DNA of 64,000 nt from Phaeocystidibacter luteus (GTDB lineage Bacteria; Bacteroidota; Bacteroidia; Flavobacteriales; Schleiferiaceae), in NCBI RefSeq assembly GCF_008933115.1, contig NZ_WBVO01000001.1, positions 372,001-436,000 on the forward strand, written 5' to 3'. The notes below the pieces were generated by a model. The model was not told the origin of the DNA and made no database searches. It saw only the letters and a program-made list of their open reading frames with translations. The translations under genes were made by a program, and so were the position numbers. The first letter of the stretch is position 1. Each line of letters begins with the position of its first letter. Shown in pieces: positions 43,994 through 54,500 of the stretch.

Positions 43994-46333
43994 TCAGCGA
44001 ACGATTATGCGATGTACGCCTATCTTTTCCCCTCTGAGAATATAGACTCCAGCGGGGAGTTGGCTTACGTCCAACTCCGCTGAAGCCCTCAATTGAACCA
44101 AGTCTCGGCCCATAAGATTTGTGAGGGTGACGTCGTCCTCTACATCCCAGTGAATCATACGCTCCGCTGGATTGGGATAAACGACTACCTCAGTCGGTTC
44201 AACTTCAATGACAGATACATTATTCGTAAAGTCTTGTGCGTAAAGACCTGTACCTGTTCCAACTAAGAGCTCATCATAGAACAGGCTCTCAATCCTCGTA
44301 CCTATTGGATAAGCATACGCCAGGTTCCATGGCCCTAAGATGCTGTCAATAGGATGACTATGAATTTCATTGTTCAACGCTAAAAAGAGTTGTCCGCCAC
44401 CAGAAGTCAAAGCCGTTGGCGTCGGTCCATTTGGTCCCACCACGAAACTCCAACTCGAAGTCGCTATATCTTTCATGTATACACGAACAGGCGGATTAAT
44501 TGTACTGCTTGTGTAGTACAATGCTAAAACTGTATCTGCGTTGTCCGTCAGCTCTAAATCAAGAACGGCATCTGTCGCCCCAAAGGCCGACTCTGCGGTC
44601 ACGGTACGGGTACCACTACCCGACTCCTCCATTCGGTAGACACCCGAATAGCCTGAAGTCATAGGATCCGATTTAAGCGATACGTAAAACACACTTTTCC
44701 CGCCTTCATCGAGAGCCACTACATCCGTTGCATCCACATCTTTACCTGGAGAGCCAGCCACAATAAGCTCTTGCGTCCACGTGGCACCGCCGTCGGTCGA
44801 AATGAAAATGCCTCCATCATCGATATTCTCGAGTTCATACGTGGCATAAACAATATTGTGATCTACCGGAGAAACGGCAAGACCTGTTACTCGCGTACCC
44901 ACTCTGGGGTAGTTGTACGTTGCGCCATGACTTCCACCCATCATTGGGTCGAATACGAGGTTCCAGTTCACGCCACCATTCGTGGTTTTATACACCCTTC
45001 CGTTCCCAACATACACCGTATTGCTATCGGTTGGATCCATTGCTACACTGAAGTAAGGCGAACCGTCGCCCTGCGGAAATATGGGGTCTGTCCATATCGG
45101 ACTTCCGCTTTTAAAAGCTTCCACTTTTCTAATTCCGGACTTACTAGCAACGTAGCCTGTGGCGAAACTAGGGGTCATATCGATTCCATTTACTTGCACC
45201 GCGGTAAGTCCTTCGTTAGCTCCGAAAACAGAATCGGCCGCATACCGAGAAACGCCGAAACCAACATTGGTTGTGAGGTAAACTGTGGATTGGCTTCTTG
45301 AATCGATTAGTACGTGCCCGTCGTTTGCCTTGTTGTTATTCCCCGTGAAGAGTCGCCCGATCTCTGTCCAAGAGCCCGGAGCCCCGATAGAATCTGAATA
45401 CGCTCTACCACAGTATACGCCGTATTGCAGTGCGCCTACCGCCGTGAACTGAAAATTCTGTCCGGGCACACCTCCCGGAGGGCCAGGCAGGTTAAAGTCT
45501 CCTGTGGTCCAGGTAGCGCCGTTATCCCAAGAGATGCCAATCTTACGATCGGTATTCGGAGGCGTTCCAAAGGCGGGACCACCAGCAACGTACCACGCTC
45601 CAGTTGGAGAGACACCAAAAGTCATCCATTCAATATTCGGGTCTACCGGAGCTGGGTTTACTGCTGAGGTTATACTTGCTGAAGGCGTTAATGAATTGAT
45701 ATTTTGATTGATAGACAGTTGATATGGGGTAGCCCCTGGTTCGAATAGTTTCAGGTACATGGTTGTAGGATCTACCACCATTTGCGGCGGACCATTAAAC
45801 TGCCGTGTTAAATCTAACCCTCCTCCTATTGTGAGTGTTCCTGACGTTGATATCGAACCCCAAACAAGTGAGTCGTTGCTCGACGGCATGGCACCATTCA
45901 GAACTGCTAGATAGGTATTTCCTTCTATGATAAAATTCTTGACCATGCCTTGCACCATGGTAGCGCTCGTAGCTGAAGGATCCGTTTTATACACCGTACC
46001 CATGGCTAAGAAAAAAACTTCCATGGTGGTATGAAAGGCTTGGACTTGCTGAATATTGCTGCCATAGCCATCATCCCAATCAGCAGAAGGCACCGGATGT
46101 ACACTGTCAAATACTGGTCTTCCGCCGGAATAATTCACATCTGCGTAGAATAATGAGTTGGCACTTTCGGTAGCAAAGTAGATCCGTGTGGGGCTAACAC
46201 CGTCGTCTGCCTGAGCTATGGCAAGAACCCTTCCTCCAAAGACTCCTTGAGGATCGGGGGCTGATAAGGTTTGAGAATTTAGCTGAAATGCGGATAGCAT
46301 CCCGGCTAACGCGAGGAGATAGAACTGTTTCAT
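43994..46333 (-). CDS. Secreted beta-propeller protein with T9SS type A sorting domain
   Basis: A 779-residue exported protein. A signal peptide (MKQFYLLALAGMLSAFQLNSQ) is followed by a long beta-rich region with BNR/VPS10-type repeats (SWDNGATWTTG, TTNGGVNWNLVFD, STDGGATWTQE), each with the S/T-x-D/N-x-G-x-x-W pattern, consistent with a sortilin- or sialidase-like propeller. The last ~75 residues are a sorting domain (VVVYPNPAERMIHWDV, GVYILRG, IIVR), so T9SS secretes it. No catalytic sialidase residues are evident. The role may be glycan or protein binding at the cell surface. Confidence 0.87.
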   Translation of the reverse strand: MKQFYLLALAGMLSAFQLNSQTLSAPDPQGVFGGRVLAIAQADDGVSPTRIYFATESANSLFYADVNYSGGRPVFDSVHPVPSADWDDGYGSNIQQVQAFHTTMEVFFLAMGTVYKTDPSATSATMVQGMVKNFIIEGNTYLAVLNGAMPSSNDSLVWGSISTSGTLTIGGGLDLTRQFNGPPQMVVDPTTMYLKLFEPGATPYQLSINQNINSLTPSASITSAVNPAPVDPNIEWMTFGVSPTGAWYVAGGPAFGTPPNTDRKIGISWDNGATWTTGDFNLPGPPGGVPGQNFQFTAVGALQYGVYCGRAYSDSIGAPGSWTEIGRLFTGNNNKANDGHVLIDSRSQSTVYLTTNVGFGVSRYAADSVFGANEGLTAVQVNGIDMTPSFATGYVASKSGIRKVEAFKSGSPIWTDPIFPQGDGSPYFSVAMDPTDSNTVYVGNGRVYKTTNGGVNWNLVFDPMMGGSHGATYNYPRVGTRVTGLAVSPVDHNIVYATYELENIDDGGIFISTDGGATWTQELIVAGSPGKDVDATDVVALDEGGKSVFYVSLKSDPMTSGYSGVYRMEESGSGTRTVTAESAFGATDAVLDLELTDNADTVLALYYTSSTINPPVRVYMKDIATSSWSFVVGPNGPTPTALTSGGGQLFLALNNEIHSHPIDSILGPWNLAYAYPIGTRIESLFYDELLVGTGTGLYAQDFTNNVSVIEVEPTEVVVYPNPAERMIHWDVEDDVTLTNLMGRDLVQLRASAELDVSQLPAGVYILRGEKIGVHRIIVR

Positions 46334-46428
46334 GGTCAGTGGTATTGGTTGTAATAGGCTGACTTGAAGGTAAGTAAATTCTTACAAAACGAAACGTTTC
46401 ACCCTGACCTTCTTTTGTAATACCTTAG

Positions 46429-46938
46429 ATGAATATGAGCATACAATTCCCAAGTGCGGAAGACGCACGACTCAAATTCCGTTTCATAGCCGAACCTTCT
46501 GATGTGAATTTTGGAGGCAAAGTTCACGGTGGAGCCGTCATGAAATGGATTGACCAAGCTGGCTATTCACTGGCTGTTAACTGGAGCAAGTATTATTGTG
46601 TAACCGTCTACGTTGGCGGAATTAGGTTCTACAAGCCTGTTCGAATAGGTGACATTGTTGAGGTTGATACTCGAATAATCTATACAGGCAGAACCTCTAT
46701 GCACATTGCCGTTGATATTCATGCGGCGAACCCAAAGACCGGTAGGCGCGTAAAAACAACCCATTGTGTGATTGTTTTTGTTGCGGTTGACGACGATAAT
46801 GAGCCGGCGGAAGTGCCAAAATGGACACCTACTTCAGAAGAAGAACAGCACATGGAGCTCTATGCAAAGAAACTGATGGAGCTAAGAAAGGATATTGAAC
46901 ACGAGATGGAACCCTTCATGAAAGATGGACAAATTTAA
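46429..46938 (+). CDS. Acyl-CoA thioesterase, hotdog fold (YciA/BFIT-like)
   Basis: A 169-residue hotdog protein. The active region NFGGKVHGGAVMKWIDQAGY is typical of YciA-type acyl-CoA hydrolases, and the RTSMHIAVDIHAANPKTG strand follows. A ~35-residue charged C-terminal helix extends the domain. The likely role is acyl-CoA pool control. Its last 14 bp overlap the GNAT gene, so the two are co-translated. An upstream TACCTTAG octamer close to the ATG resembles a -7 element but is weak. Confidence 0.9.
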   Translation: MNMSIQFPSAEDARLKFRFIAEPSDVNFGGKVHGGAVMKWIDQAGYSLAVNWSKYYCVTVYVGGIRFYKPVRIGDIVEVDTRIIYTGRTSMHIAVDIHAANPKTGRRVKTTHCVIVFVAVDDDNEPAEVPKWTPTSEEEQHMELYAKKLMELRKDIEHEMEPFMKDGQI

Positions 46939-47221
46939 GATCAGCGAAAGCCTCTCTGAAGAAAACAGGGGTCAGTATGAAATTGTGATAGACGGCTCGC
47001 CTAAAGCCTACATGAAGTTTACTCGACTGGAGCGCGTACTAATCCTTCACCATACGGAGGTTCTGCCCTTTTTGAGAGGAAAGGGCGCCGCACGCCAGCT
47101 TTTAGAACATGCGGTAGAAGATGCCCGTTCGAACAATCTCACAATCAATGCCATCTGTCCGTTCTCTAGAAAAGTACTGGAACAAAACGAAGCCTACCGC
47201 GACGTTTACCCGAACGATTAG
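46925..47221 (+). CDS. Small GNAT-family N-acetyltransferase (YjdJ-like)
   Basis: A 98-residue single-domain protein of the short GNAT class. The acetyl-CoA-binding region is EVLPFLRGKGAARQLLEHAVE (with R-G-K-G-A in place of QxxGxG/A), followed by AICPFSRKVLEQN. Small GNATs of this type (YjdJ, GTP-type) may acylate small molecules or proteins; the substrate is unknown. It overlaps the thioesterase gene by 14 bp and the convergent unknown gene at its stop. Confidence 0.88.
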   Translation: MDKFKISESLSEENRGQYEIVIDGSPKAYMKFTRLERVLILHHTEVLPFLRGKGAARQLLEHAVEDARSNNLTINAICPFSRKVLEQNEAYRDVYPND

Positions 47222-47613
47222 TTCATCAAGAACTGTAGTTCACCATTCCACATTTCGAGCACATCTTCGATTTTTGATTTCCACGATTCCGAAAAATCCT
47301 CAATCATATACCACTTGGTCATATCGATATGAGAATTCTGCACATTGAGATGCAGTGGCTCAAGCAGATGTACAATTCGGATGACCACACTCCTAAATTG
47401 GATGACATTGCGGTAATTCCAGTTGTCGTTTTCTATGAGTTCAATAAAAGCCAGGAAAGGCTCCATGGCCGATTCGGGCAGCATGAGGCATGTCTCAACT
47501 GCGAATCTGCGCAATTCTGGTTCGATAGACTTCAATCTCATCTCTTCTGAGCAGATCGAAGGATCTTCCCAAACTACGCTGCTTTCTGATATCCATTCAT
47601 TTGTCTCCTTCAT
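47218..47613 (-). CDS. Hypothetical protein (131 aa)
   Basis: A 131-residue soluble, acidic, mostly helical protein with no signal or membrane segment; I do not recognise its family. It carries several tryptophans (NEWISESSVVWED, NDNWNYRN, MTKWYMIEDF, LEMWNGELQ), which suggests a stable small fold. Codon use looks like the neighbours. It is convergent with the GNAT gene (stop codons overlap) and divergent from the AlbA-domain gene. The reverse-strand frames over the same interval are shorter and lack protein-like composition, so the minus strand is preferred. Confidence 0.65.
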   Translation of the reverse strand: MKETNEWISESSVVWEDPSICSEEMRLKSIEPELRRFAVETCLMLPESAMEPFLAFIELIENDNWNYRNVIQFRSVVIRIVHLLEPLHLNVQNSHIDMTKWYMIEDFSESWKSKIEDVLEMWNGELQFLMN

Positions 47614-47720
47614 CTAAAGCATATACGTAGAATTACGTCGAACAGTTTACTCGAAGGCCAGTTATATTGAGAATCCGTTACCGACAAACTACATTTGAGC
47701 CCTCAACGCTGTATTTACCG

Positions 47721-48368
47721 ATGCATTATATCGAGAAGCTGATAAAAGAAGGTGAACATCAACAACAGGATTTCAAGTTCCGGGTAGATGATGCGCGCAA
47801 AATTGCCAAGACCCTCGTTGCGTTTGCCAACACAGACGGCGGTAGATTGCTCATTGGCGTGAAAGATAACGGCAGAATTGCGGGAGTGCGAAGTGACGAA
47901 GAATACCACGTAATAGAATCTGCCAGCCAGATGTACACCACACCAGAAGTAGGATTCACCGCAACGATTCACGACGTCAATGGCAAGCAGGTTCTTGAAA
48001 TTGAAGTCGAGCCCAGTTCAGAGCGTCCCCATTACGCAATCGATGAAACAAAGAAGGAATGGGCTTACTTTAGAAAGGACGATGAGAATCATCCAGCCAA
48101 TGGTGTCATAATCGAATGCTGGAAAATGCAGGCTGAAGGGTCAAAATCTGCAGTATTGGCTCAGTATAACGATGTCCATCGCAAGCTCTACGATCTAATC
48201 AATTCTGGTGAAAGGGTAACCATATCCAAATTCATCAAAACTGCCGGCATCTCCCCCACCGAAGCGCGTAAGATTTTGGCCACTTTCTTGAGGTGGGAGT
48301 TGATTGATTTCGACATCGATCAACACGGAATTTTTTACACCGATATTGCGGAAAACCACGATTTATAA
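47721..48368 (+). CDS. AlbA_2 (Schlafen-type) putative DNA-binding protein
   Basis: A 215-residue protein with an N-terminal AlbA_2 domain. The family core is EHQQQDFKFRVDDARKIAKTLVAFANTDGGRLLIGVKDNG (shown here only by its parts: the QDFKF strand and FANTDGG-LLIGV), then VLEIEVEPSSERPHY. The C-terminal ~60 residues look like a winged-helix (RVTISKFIKTAGISPTEAR). Such proteins are often regulators or nucleic-acid-binding proteins. The ATG at 47721 is preferred to a TTG 18 codons upstream, since the latter adds residues unlike the family. Confidence 0.87.
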   Translation: MHYIEKLIKEGEHQQQDFKFRVDDARKIAKTLVAFANTDGGRLLIGVKDNGRIAGVRSDEEYHVIESASQMYTTPEVGFTATIHDVNGKQVLEIEVEPSSERPHYAIDETKKEWAYFRKDDENHPANGVIIECWKMQAEGSKSAVLAQYNDVHRKLYDLINSGERVTISKFIKTAGISPTEARKILATFLRWELIDFDIDQHGIFYTDIAENHDL

Positions 48369-48374
48369 CGCTTC

Positions 48375-48482
48375 TCAGACAAGTACAGGTGTGTATTGCT
48401 GATCTGGTTAAGAGGTCAACAAATCGTTTAATGCCTGTAAATCAGATATAAACACTTAACTTTCCATGTAGGACTTGTCTGA
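48375..48482. promoter_or_regulatory. Distant inverted 10-mer upstream of the giant adhesin gene
   Basis: TCAGACAAGT (48375-48384) and ACTTGTCTGA (48473-48482) are exact reverse complements 88 bp apart, in the 205-bp gap before the adhesin gene. They could be two operator half-sites or the base of a long leader structure. Evidence is the pairing only. Confidence 0.3.
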
Positions 48483-48511
48483 TTTTCGGCATATTCCAAA
48501 ATTACTTTTCC

Positions 48512-48519
48512 TACTTTCG
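48512..48519 (+). promoter_or_regulatory. Candidate -7 promoter element TACTTTCG for the adhesin operon
   Basis: TACTTTCG differs at one base from the TAnnTTTG consensus and lies 54 bp before the ATG at 48574, just downstream of the inverted 10-mer. It is the only promoter-like word seen in this gap. Confidence 0.4.
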
Positions 48520-48573
48520 GAGAGTTGTTTGAGAGAGCAACGCCAGACCTAGACCTAAGAATTTATTTTTAAG

Positions 48574-51500
48574 ATGCTAACGGCTCGAACGTACACCACC
48601 TATCGTTCCTTGCGCTGGTTCATTTTACTCGTCTCGCTCAGCTTGAGTTCGGCGATATTTGGACAGACCTTGTTGCCTATATCTACTCCTGCAGCCACCA
48701 ATGATACGCTGAGAATTTGTGAGCAGACTATAGTTACCTATCAGTCGTTAGAATTTGGCTTCAATAATCCCATCATAATTTGGTCATTCCCCGGAGGCAA
48801 TCCAACTTCAGGAGGAGGCAATGGTCCGCATAATGTTAACTACATCACAGCGGGGACTTACTATGCATCCGTTACGGCAGTAGATGGGGCCTTGATTGTT
48901 TCGGACACTATTTGGGTGATTGTTTCTAACAACGTTCCTACAGTGACCTACACCCCACCTAGCACAAACATGTGTTCGTCCGACGCACCATTCTTACTCA
49001 CAGGTGGATCTCCGGCAGGTGGCGTTTACAGTGGTCCGGGGGTGACAAACAATATATTCGACCCAGAAGCGGCTGGTCCAGGGACACATCAAATCTGTTA
49101 CACCTACACGGAGCCGGGAGGATGTTCTGCACAGGCTTGTGCGAACTTCACATTAACGGCTGGCCCAGATGCGTCGATTTCCGATCAGGATCCATTCACC
49201 CCTTTTGCAAACTGCGTTGCAGCAGGTGGATCAGCTACTTACACGTTGTCTATCGACAACATCTCCACCACCCTAGCTACAAATACGAGTTATTACATTG
49301 ATTGGGGAGATGGCTCTGCACCGTACACAGGCGCTACCCTTCCCAATGGTACAAGTCACACCTACACCGCTCTCGGTAATTTCACCATTACCGTAGCGGT
49401 AACATCAGCAAATGGTTGTTCGGATACCAATACATACAACTTCTTCAACGGTCAAAACCCCAACGTGGGAATTGGTATTGGTTCTTCACAAGGTTGTATT
49501 CCGTTTACGCTAGACGTACCGATTCTGAATACGACAAACAACCCTCCTGGAACGACATACGAAGTTGAATTTGGCGATGGAACGGTTATGATTTTCAATC
49601 ACCCTCCACCTGATACCGTCAGCTATACCTATACAACCACTTCATGTGGCACCACTGACCTTCTTGGCAACCCGAACTCTTACTACGTGCGGATTCGCGC
49701 CACAAACCCATGTGGCACCACCCAAGCCTTGGCAAGTCCCATCGAAATTTCACAAGCACCTGAAATCGACCTTCAGGCAAACGATAGCACGGTGTGTGTT
49801 GGACAATCCGTTCAGCTTACCGACCTTTCTGATTCTGCATTCTATGTTTCAGGTGGAAACTGTTCTGCCACCTACACAAGAGATTGGATTGTAACACCTG
49901 CTACAGGTTGGACAATCACCGGTGACAATGGTCCGAACCCAACCGTGACCTTCACCGACACCGGCTTCTACGAAGTATGCGTAGCCATTCAGCACCCGTG
50001 CGGAAACGATACGGCTTGCATCCAGATTTGCGTTGGCGACGATCCAGATATCAACGTTCAAACCGCCACGAACGGAACCTGTGCTCCTATGGAACTGACC
50101 ATGTGGAACAATTCGCAATTCTTCACGTCTTGCTTCCCTACCGTATCTGGCTTTGTGGTCAATGGAACCGATAGCGCATGGTCTAACATCAATGGCACGA
50201 CCTTATCTGGCGATAGCTCGATATTCCGATTTGATACTTCGGGAACATACACAGTAAGCTACTACGCTGTAAATGATTGTGATAGCGTATTCTGGGACAC
50301 CACTGTTGTCGTTGGAGCTGAGCCCGTTGTTAATATGCCTGCCGATCAGCTTTTCTGTGAACTAGACACCATCAATCTCAATCCATCGGGAGGCATACCA
50401 AACAACGGCGCAGAAGTTGACCTCAACAATTCCAACCTCATTGAATACCGCTGGCACATCTTCCCAGCCACAGGTTGGAGCTATACAGGAGGCACGGGGC
50501 CAAATGACCTTAGACCGCTTGTTTCATTCACCGATACAGGGGATTATACCGTCTGCTTAGTGGTTGAAACCGAATGTGGAATTGATTCAGCATGTAGGCT
50601 CATATCCTTCAGGACAGGTCCAAGTTTGGACATCTCTCCAGATACGACCATCTGTTACAACGAAAGCGCAGTGCTCGGTGTAGGTGTGCTTTTAGGAAAT
50701 CCGCCATACACATATCAATGGGAAACGGTTCCGCCTAGCGGGTTCTCTGCCACAACGGATACCATTGGACTGTTTAATCTCACCTCAACTACTACGTATC
50801 AAGTTACGGTAACCGATTCTTTGGGATGTACTTCCGACACAACAGTGACTGTGACAGTAAACCCAGAAATTATAGTCGATGCAGGGCCAGACATAACCGT
50901 CTGTGCACGTGATTCTATCGACCTGCTAGGTACCATCTCGGGTGGAACTCCTCCGTACTCGTTTTACTGGTCACCAGGTGGAATCCTCAACGATTCTACC
51001 CGATTAGACCCGACCGTTGCAGGGCTCTTCGGCGATACAACCTTCGTATTATTCGTAACTGATTCTCTTGGCTGTACGTCGAGCGACACGATTGACGTTT
51101 CCGTTTATCAACCCATACTTTATGTAGATGCAGGTCCAGATACCATTTACTGTAACACCAATGTAGTTGAAACGCTTCAAGGATATTCTCCTCCAGGCGG
51201 CACTTGGACAGGTACCGGCGTGGTTGCCCCAGATGGTTTCAATCCAAGCGTCGCGGGTACTGGCACTCATCAATTGATCTATAGCTTCACGGATGTAAAT
51301 GGCTGTTACGACGAGGATACGGTTCTCATCACAGTAATCGACCCAGTACCGCCGGTAGCGGGTCCTGACACTATAGTTTGTATTGATTCTGATACAATAC
51401 CACTTTCGGGTGTGCCGGTTGGTGGCGTGTGGACCACAAACGGCCCGGCTTCAATATTATCAGGCAACCAGTTCATACCGAATGTGGTAGGCACATTTGA

Positions 51501-54500
51501 CTTGTACTACACCACAGGCTATGGAAGCTGCGAACTAAGCGATACTATTACAATTACGGTAAACGATCGTCCAGATCTTGGTGGTCCTTTCACGCGCGAA
51601 ATTTGCTCAGGCGATAGCATACTCTTCATTCCAAATTCAAGCGTTGCTTCTTCTTCAATCTTTTGGAATCTCGTTCAATCGGGCGGTATAACTGGTGCCG
51701 ATGCTACAGGAACAGGAACGATAGAAGACACCCTATTCAACGCTAGTAATCAGATAGATACAGTTGTTTACGAGCTGTACGCCATTGGCCCGAACCCCAC
51801 TGACTGCGAAGGTGACACCACTACTCTTACGGTCATTGTCTATCCCATTCCAAACATCACAAACCCGATTGATAGCTTCGAAATTTGCTCGGGTGATCTC
51901 TTTACATTCTTCCCAACAGCAGATGTTGCGGGAACGACGTTCGACTATGTTACCGTATCGATGGATGATTCGATTTCTGGAGGTTCGAACGGCACTGGAA
52001 ATATCGGTGACTTCCTAACGAATAACTTCGGTCCTCCAGGATATGTGCATTATCAGATTTATGCTGCGGGTCCTGCTCCAACCAATTGTGTTGGTGATAC
52101 ATTAGATGTATATGTACTCGTGAACCCTTTACCAGTTGCGGATGCTGGTCCTGATCTAGACTACTGTTCCAACGATTCCGTACAATTACAAGCGAACATT
52201 CCTGGAACTTCCACCTTTACATGGACGCCAACTACCGGATTGAGCGACCCTAACGCTCAACAGCCATTTGTGACAATCACCAATACCGGTGCGTCGGCGA
52301 TCACGCTAGATTACATACTCACGGTTACGGACACAGCCACGGGATGTGTGAACACCGATACGGTTACGATCACAATCAATCCACTTCCTCCGGTTGATGC
52401 AGGTCCAAATACTGCCATATGTATAGGCGATTCAATCACTATCGGCACATCAAACAATGCCGCATATACGTATCAATGGTTCATTCCGGGAAATCCGGTG
52501 TTCGCTACCTCTGGAACTGTATCGGTGATGCCGGTAATTACCACTACTTATAGACTTATTCAGACGGATACGGCGACTAGCTGCTTGGACAGCTCGGATG
52601 TAACCATTACGGTGATTGCTGCTCCTGTGGCCGGCTTTGTGGCAAGTCCAGATTCGGGTTGTGCTCCTTTGAACGTTTCCTTTACCGATACCAGCACAGT
52701 AGGCGTATCGCACAACTGGTACGTTAATGGTCAGCTCTTTAGCAATCAACAGAATCCAAACATCATTCTGAACAATACTTCTAATGATGTGGATTCGATT
52801 TACACCATTCAGCTCATTATCACTTCTGGCTCGGGCTGTTCAGATACAACGGAGCAAAACATCGTGGTACATCCAAATCCGGATGCTTCCTTCAACCTAC
52901 CTACTCCTTTCTGTGCTCCAGATAGCATTTCGGCCTCATTCACGGGTGGAGCGCAAACGGGGTCGACCTTCCAATGGGGAGCGAGTTCTCCTTCGGTTCA
53001 GATCTTTAATGGGAATGACAGTTTAGCTTCGTTCGTGTTCCCAGATTTTCAAGGAACCTTTGATTCGACATACACTATCTGGTTGGTGATAACCTCTCCA
53101 AACGGTTGTGTTGATTCAACTGCACAAAACGTCACTGTTTATGCCCGTCCTACCGCCGGATTCTCCATTCCTAGTAATGATTGCGGACCTTCATCCGTAA
53201 CCGTGAGTAGTATCGCAAGTGGGACAGCCATCACCTATGGTTACAGTGTAATTCCTAGTACTGGAGTTGTCATTTCTGATCCTGCGGCGGCGAATCCAAC
53301 GATCACCTTCCCTGCTAGCACTTCAGATTCAGTCGTGTATACGGTTTATCAATCTGTGATTGACAGCAGAGGATGTGCCGATTACGATTCAGCCTCATTC
53401 ACGATTTACCCAACACCAACTGCTGGGTTTACAACTGCCTTGAGCGATAGCTGCTCACCGTTTACAGTTGATTTCAGCAACATCTCCACCCCAAATCAAA
53501 CGGGGATGGACACAAGCAGCATGACCTTCAGCTGGGTGTTTGGCAACGGTCAGGTTTCATCTGCGACAAATCCTACTACAACGTACACGAACAACGGTAC
53601 TTCGGATACGAGTTTTGTCGTTCGACTCATTGCGACAAACGCCTTTGGTTGTGTGGATACCGTTTATGACACTATTACGGTTCACCCGGATCCTATCGCT
53701 CAATTCTCAGGTAGCCCACTTACGGTTTGTGCTCCATTTACGATTGATTCGTCCGTGGTAAACATCACACTTTACCCAGACGCAAATAGTCAGTATATCT
53801 GGCAGGTGGTTGATCCAAATACGGGTACCGTTTTGGCAGGCTACAACGGACCTTTCGCGCTGAGCCACACCTTGCTAAATGACGGGGATACAATCATCGT
53901 TCGACTGATTACCACCTCGCCATTCGGATGTGCGGACGATACAGCGGAAGTGACCTTCTCCACCATTGAAGATCCAGTAGCTGGCTTTATTGCAACGCCG
54001 GATAGCGGTTGCGCTCCGCTCAATGTGGCTATTACCGACACCTCAACTGCGGGTGTGTCGCATGAATGGTATCTAGATGGTGTACTCGTGAGTAATGCTC
54101 AGAACCCGAACCTCGTACTTACGAATACGAGTAATGCATTTGATAGTACGTATACGCTTCAGCTGATTGTAACTTCTGGATCTGGATGTAGCGATACCAC
54201 GGAGCAAAATCTGGTAGTTTGGGCCAATCCAGTGGCGAGCTTCTTGGCTACGGAAGTCTGCGGCGGCGAAGCCACTGTATTTAATGATCAAAGCGTGGGT
54301 ACGCAAAGTATTGTGGCCTGGGCTTGGGACTTTGGCGATAGCCAGACGGATACTGTCCAAAATCCAACACACCTCTACTCTAGCCCTGGTGTTTACGTAG
54401 CATCCCTTACCATTACAGATGCTAGAGGATGTACCCACACTGTATCGGACACCGTGATAGTACGTCCTCGTCCAGTTGCAGATTTCGACGCAAATGGCAC

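Noticed and set aside
45436-45618. Small frames inside the T9SS propeller gene
   Set aside because: Antisense or frame shadows of a gene with signal peptide and sorting domain.
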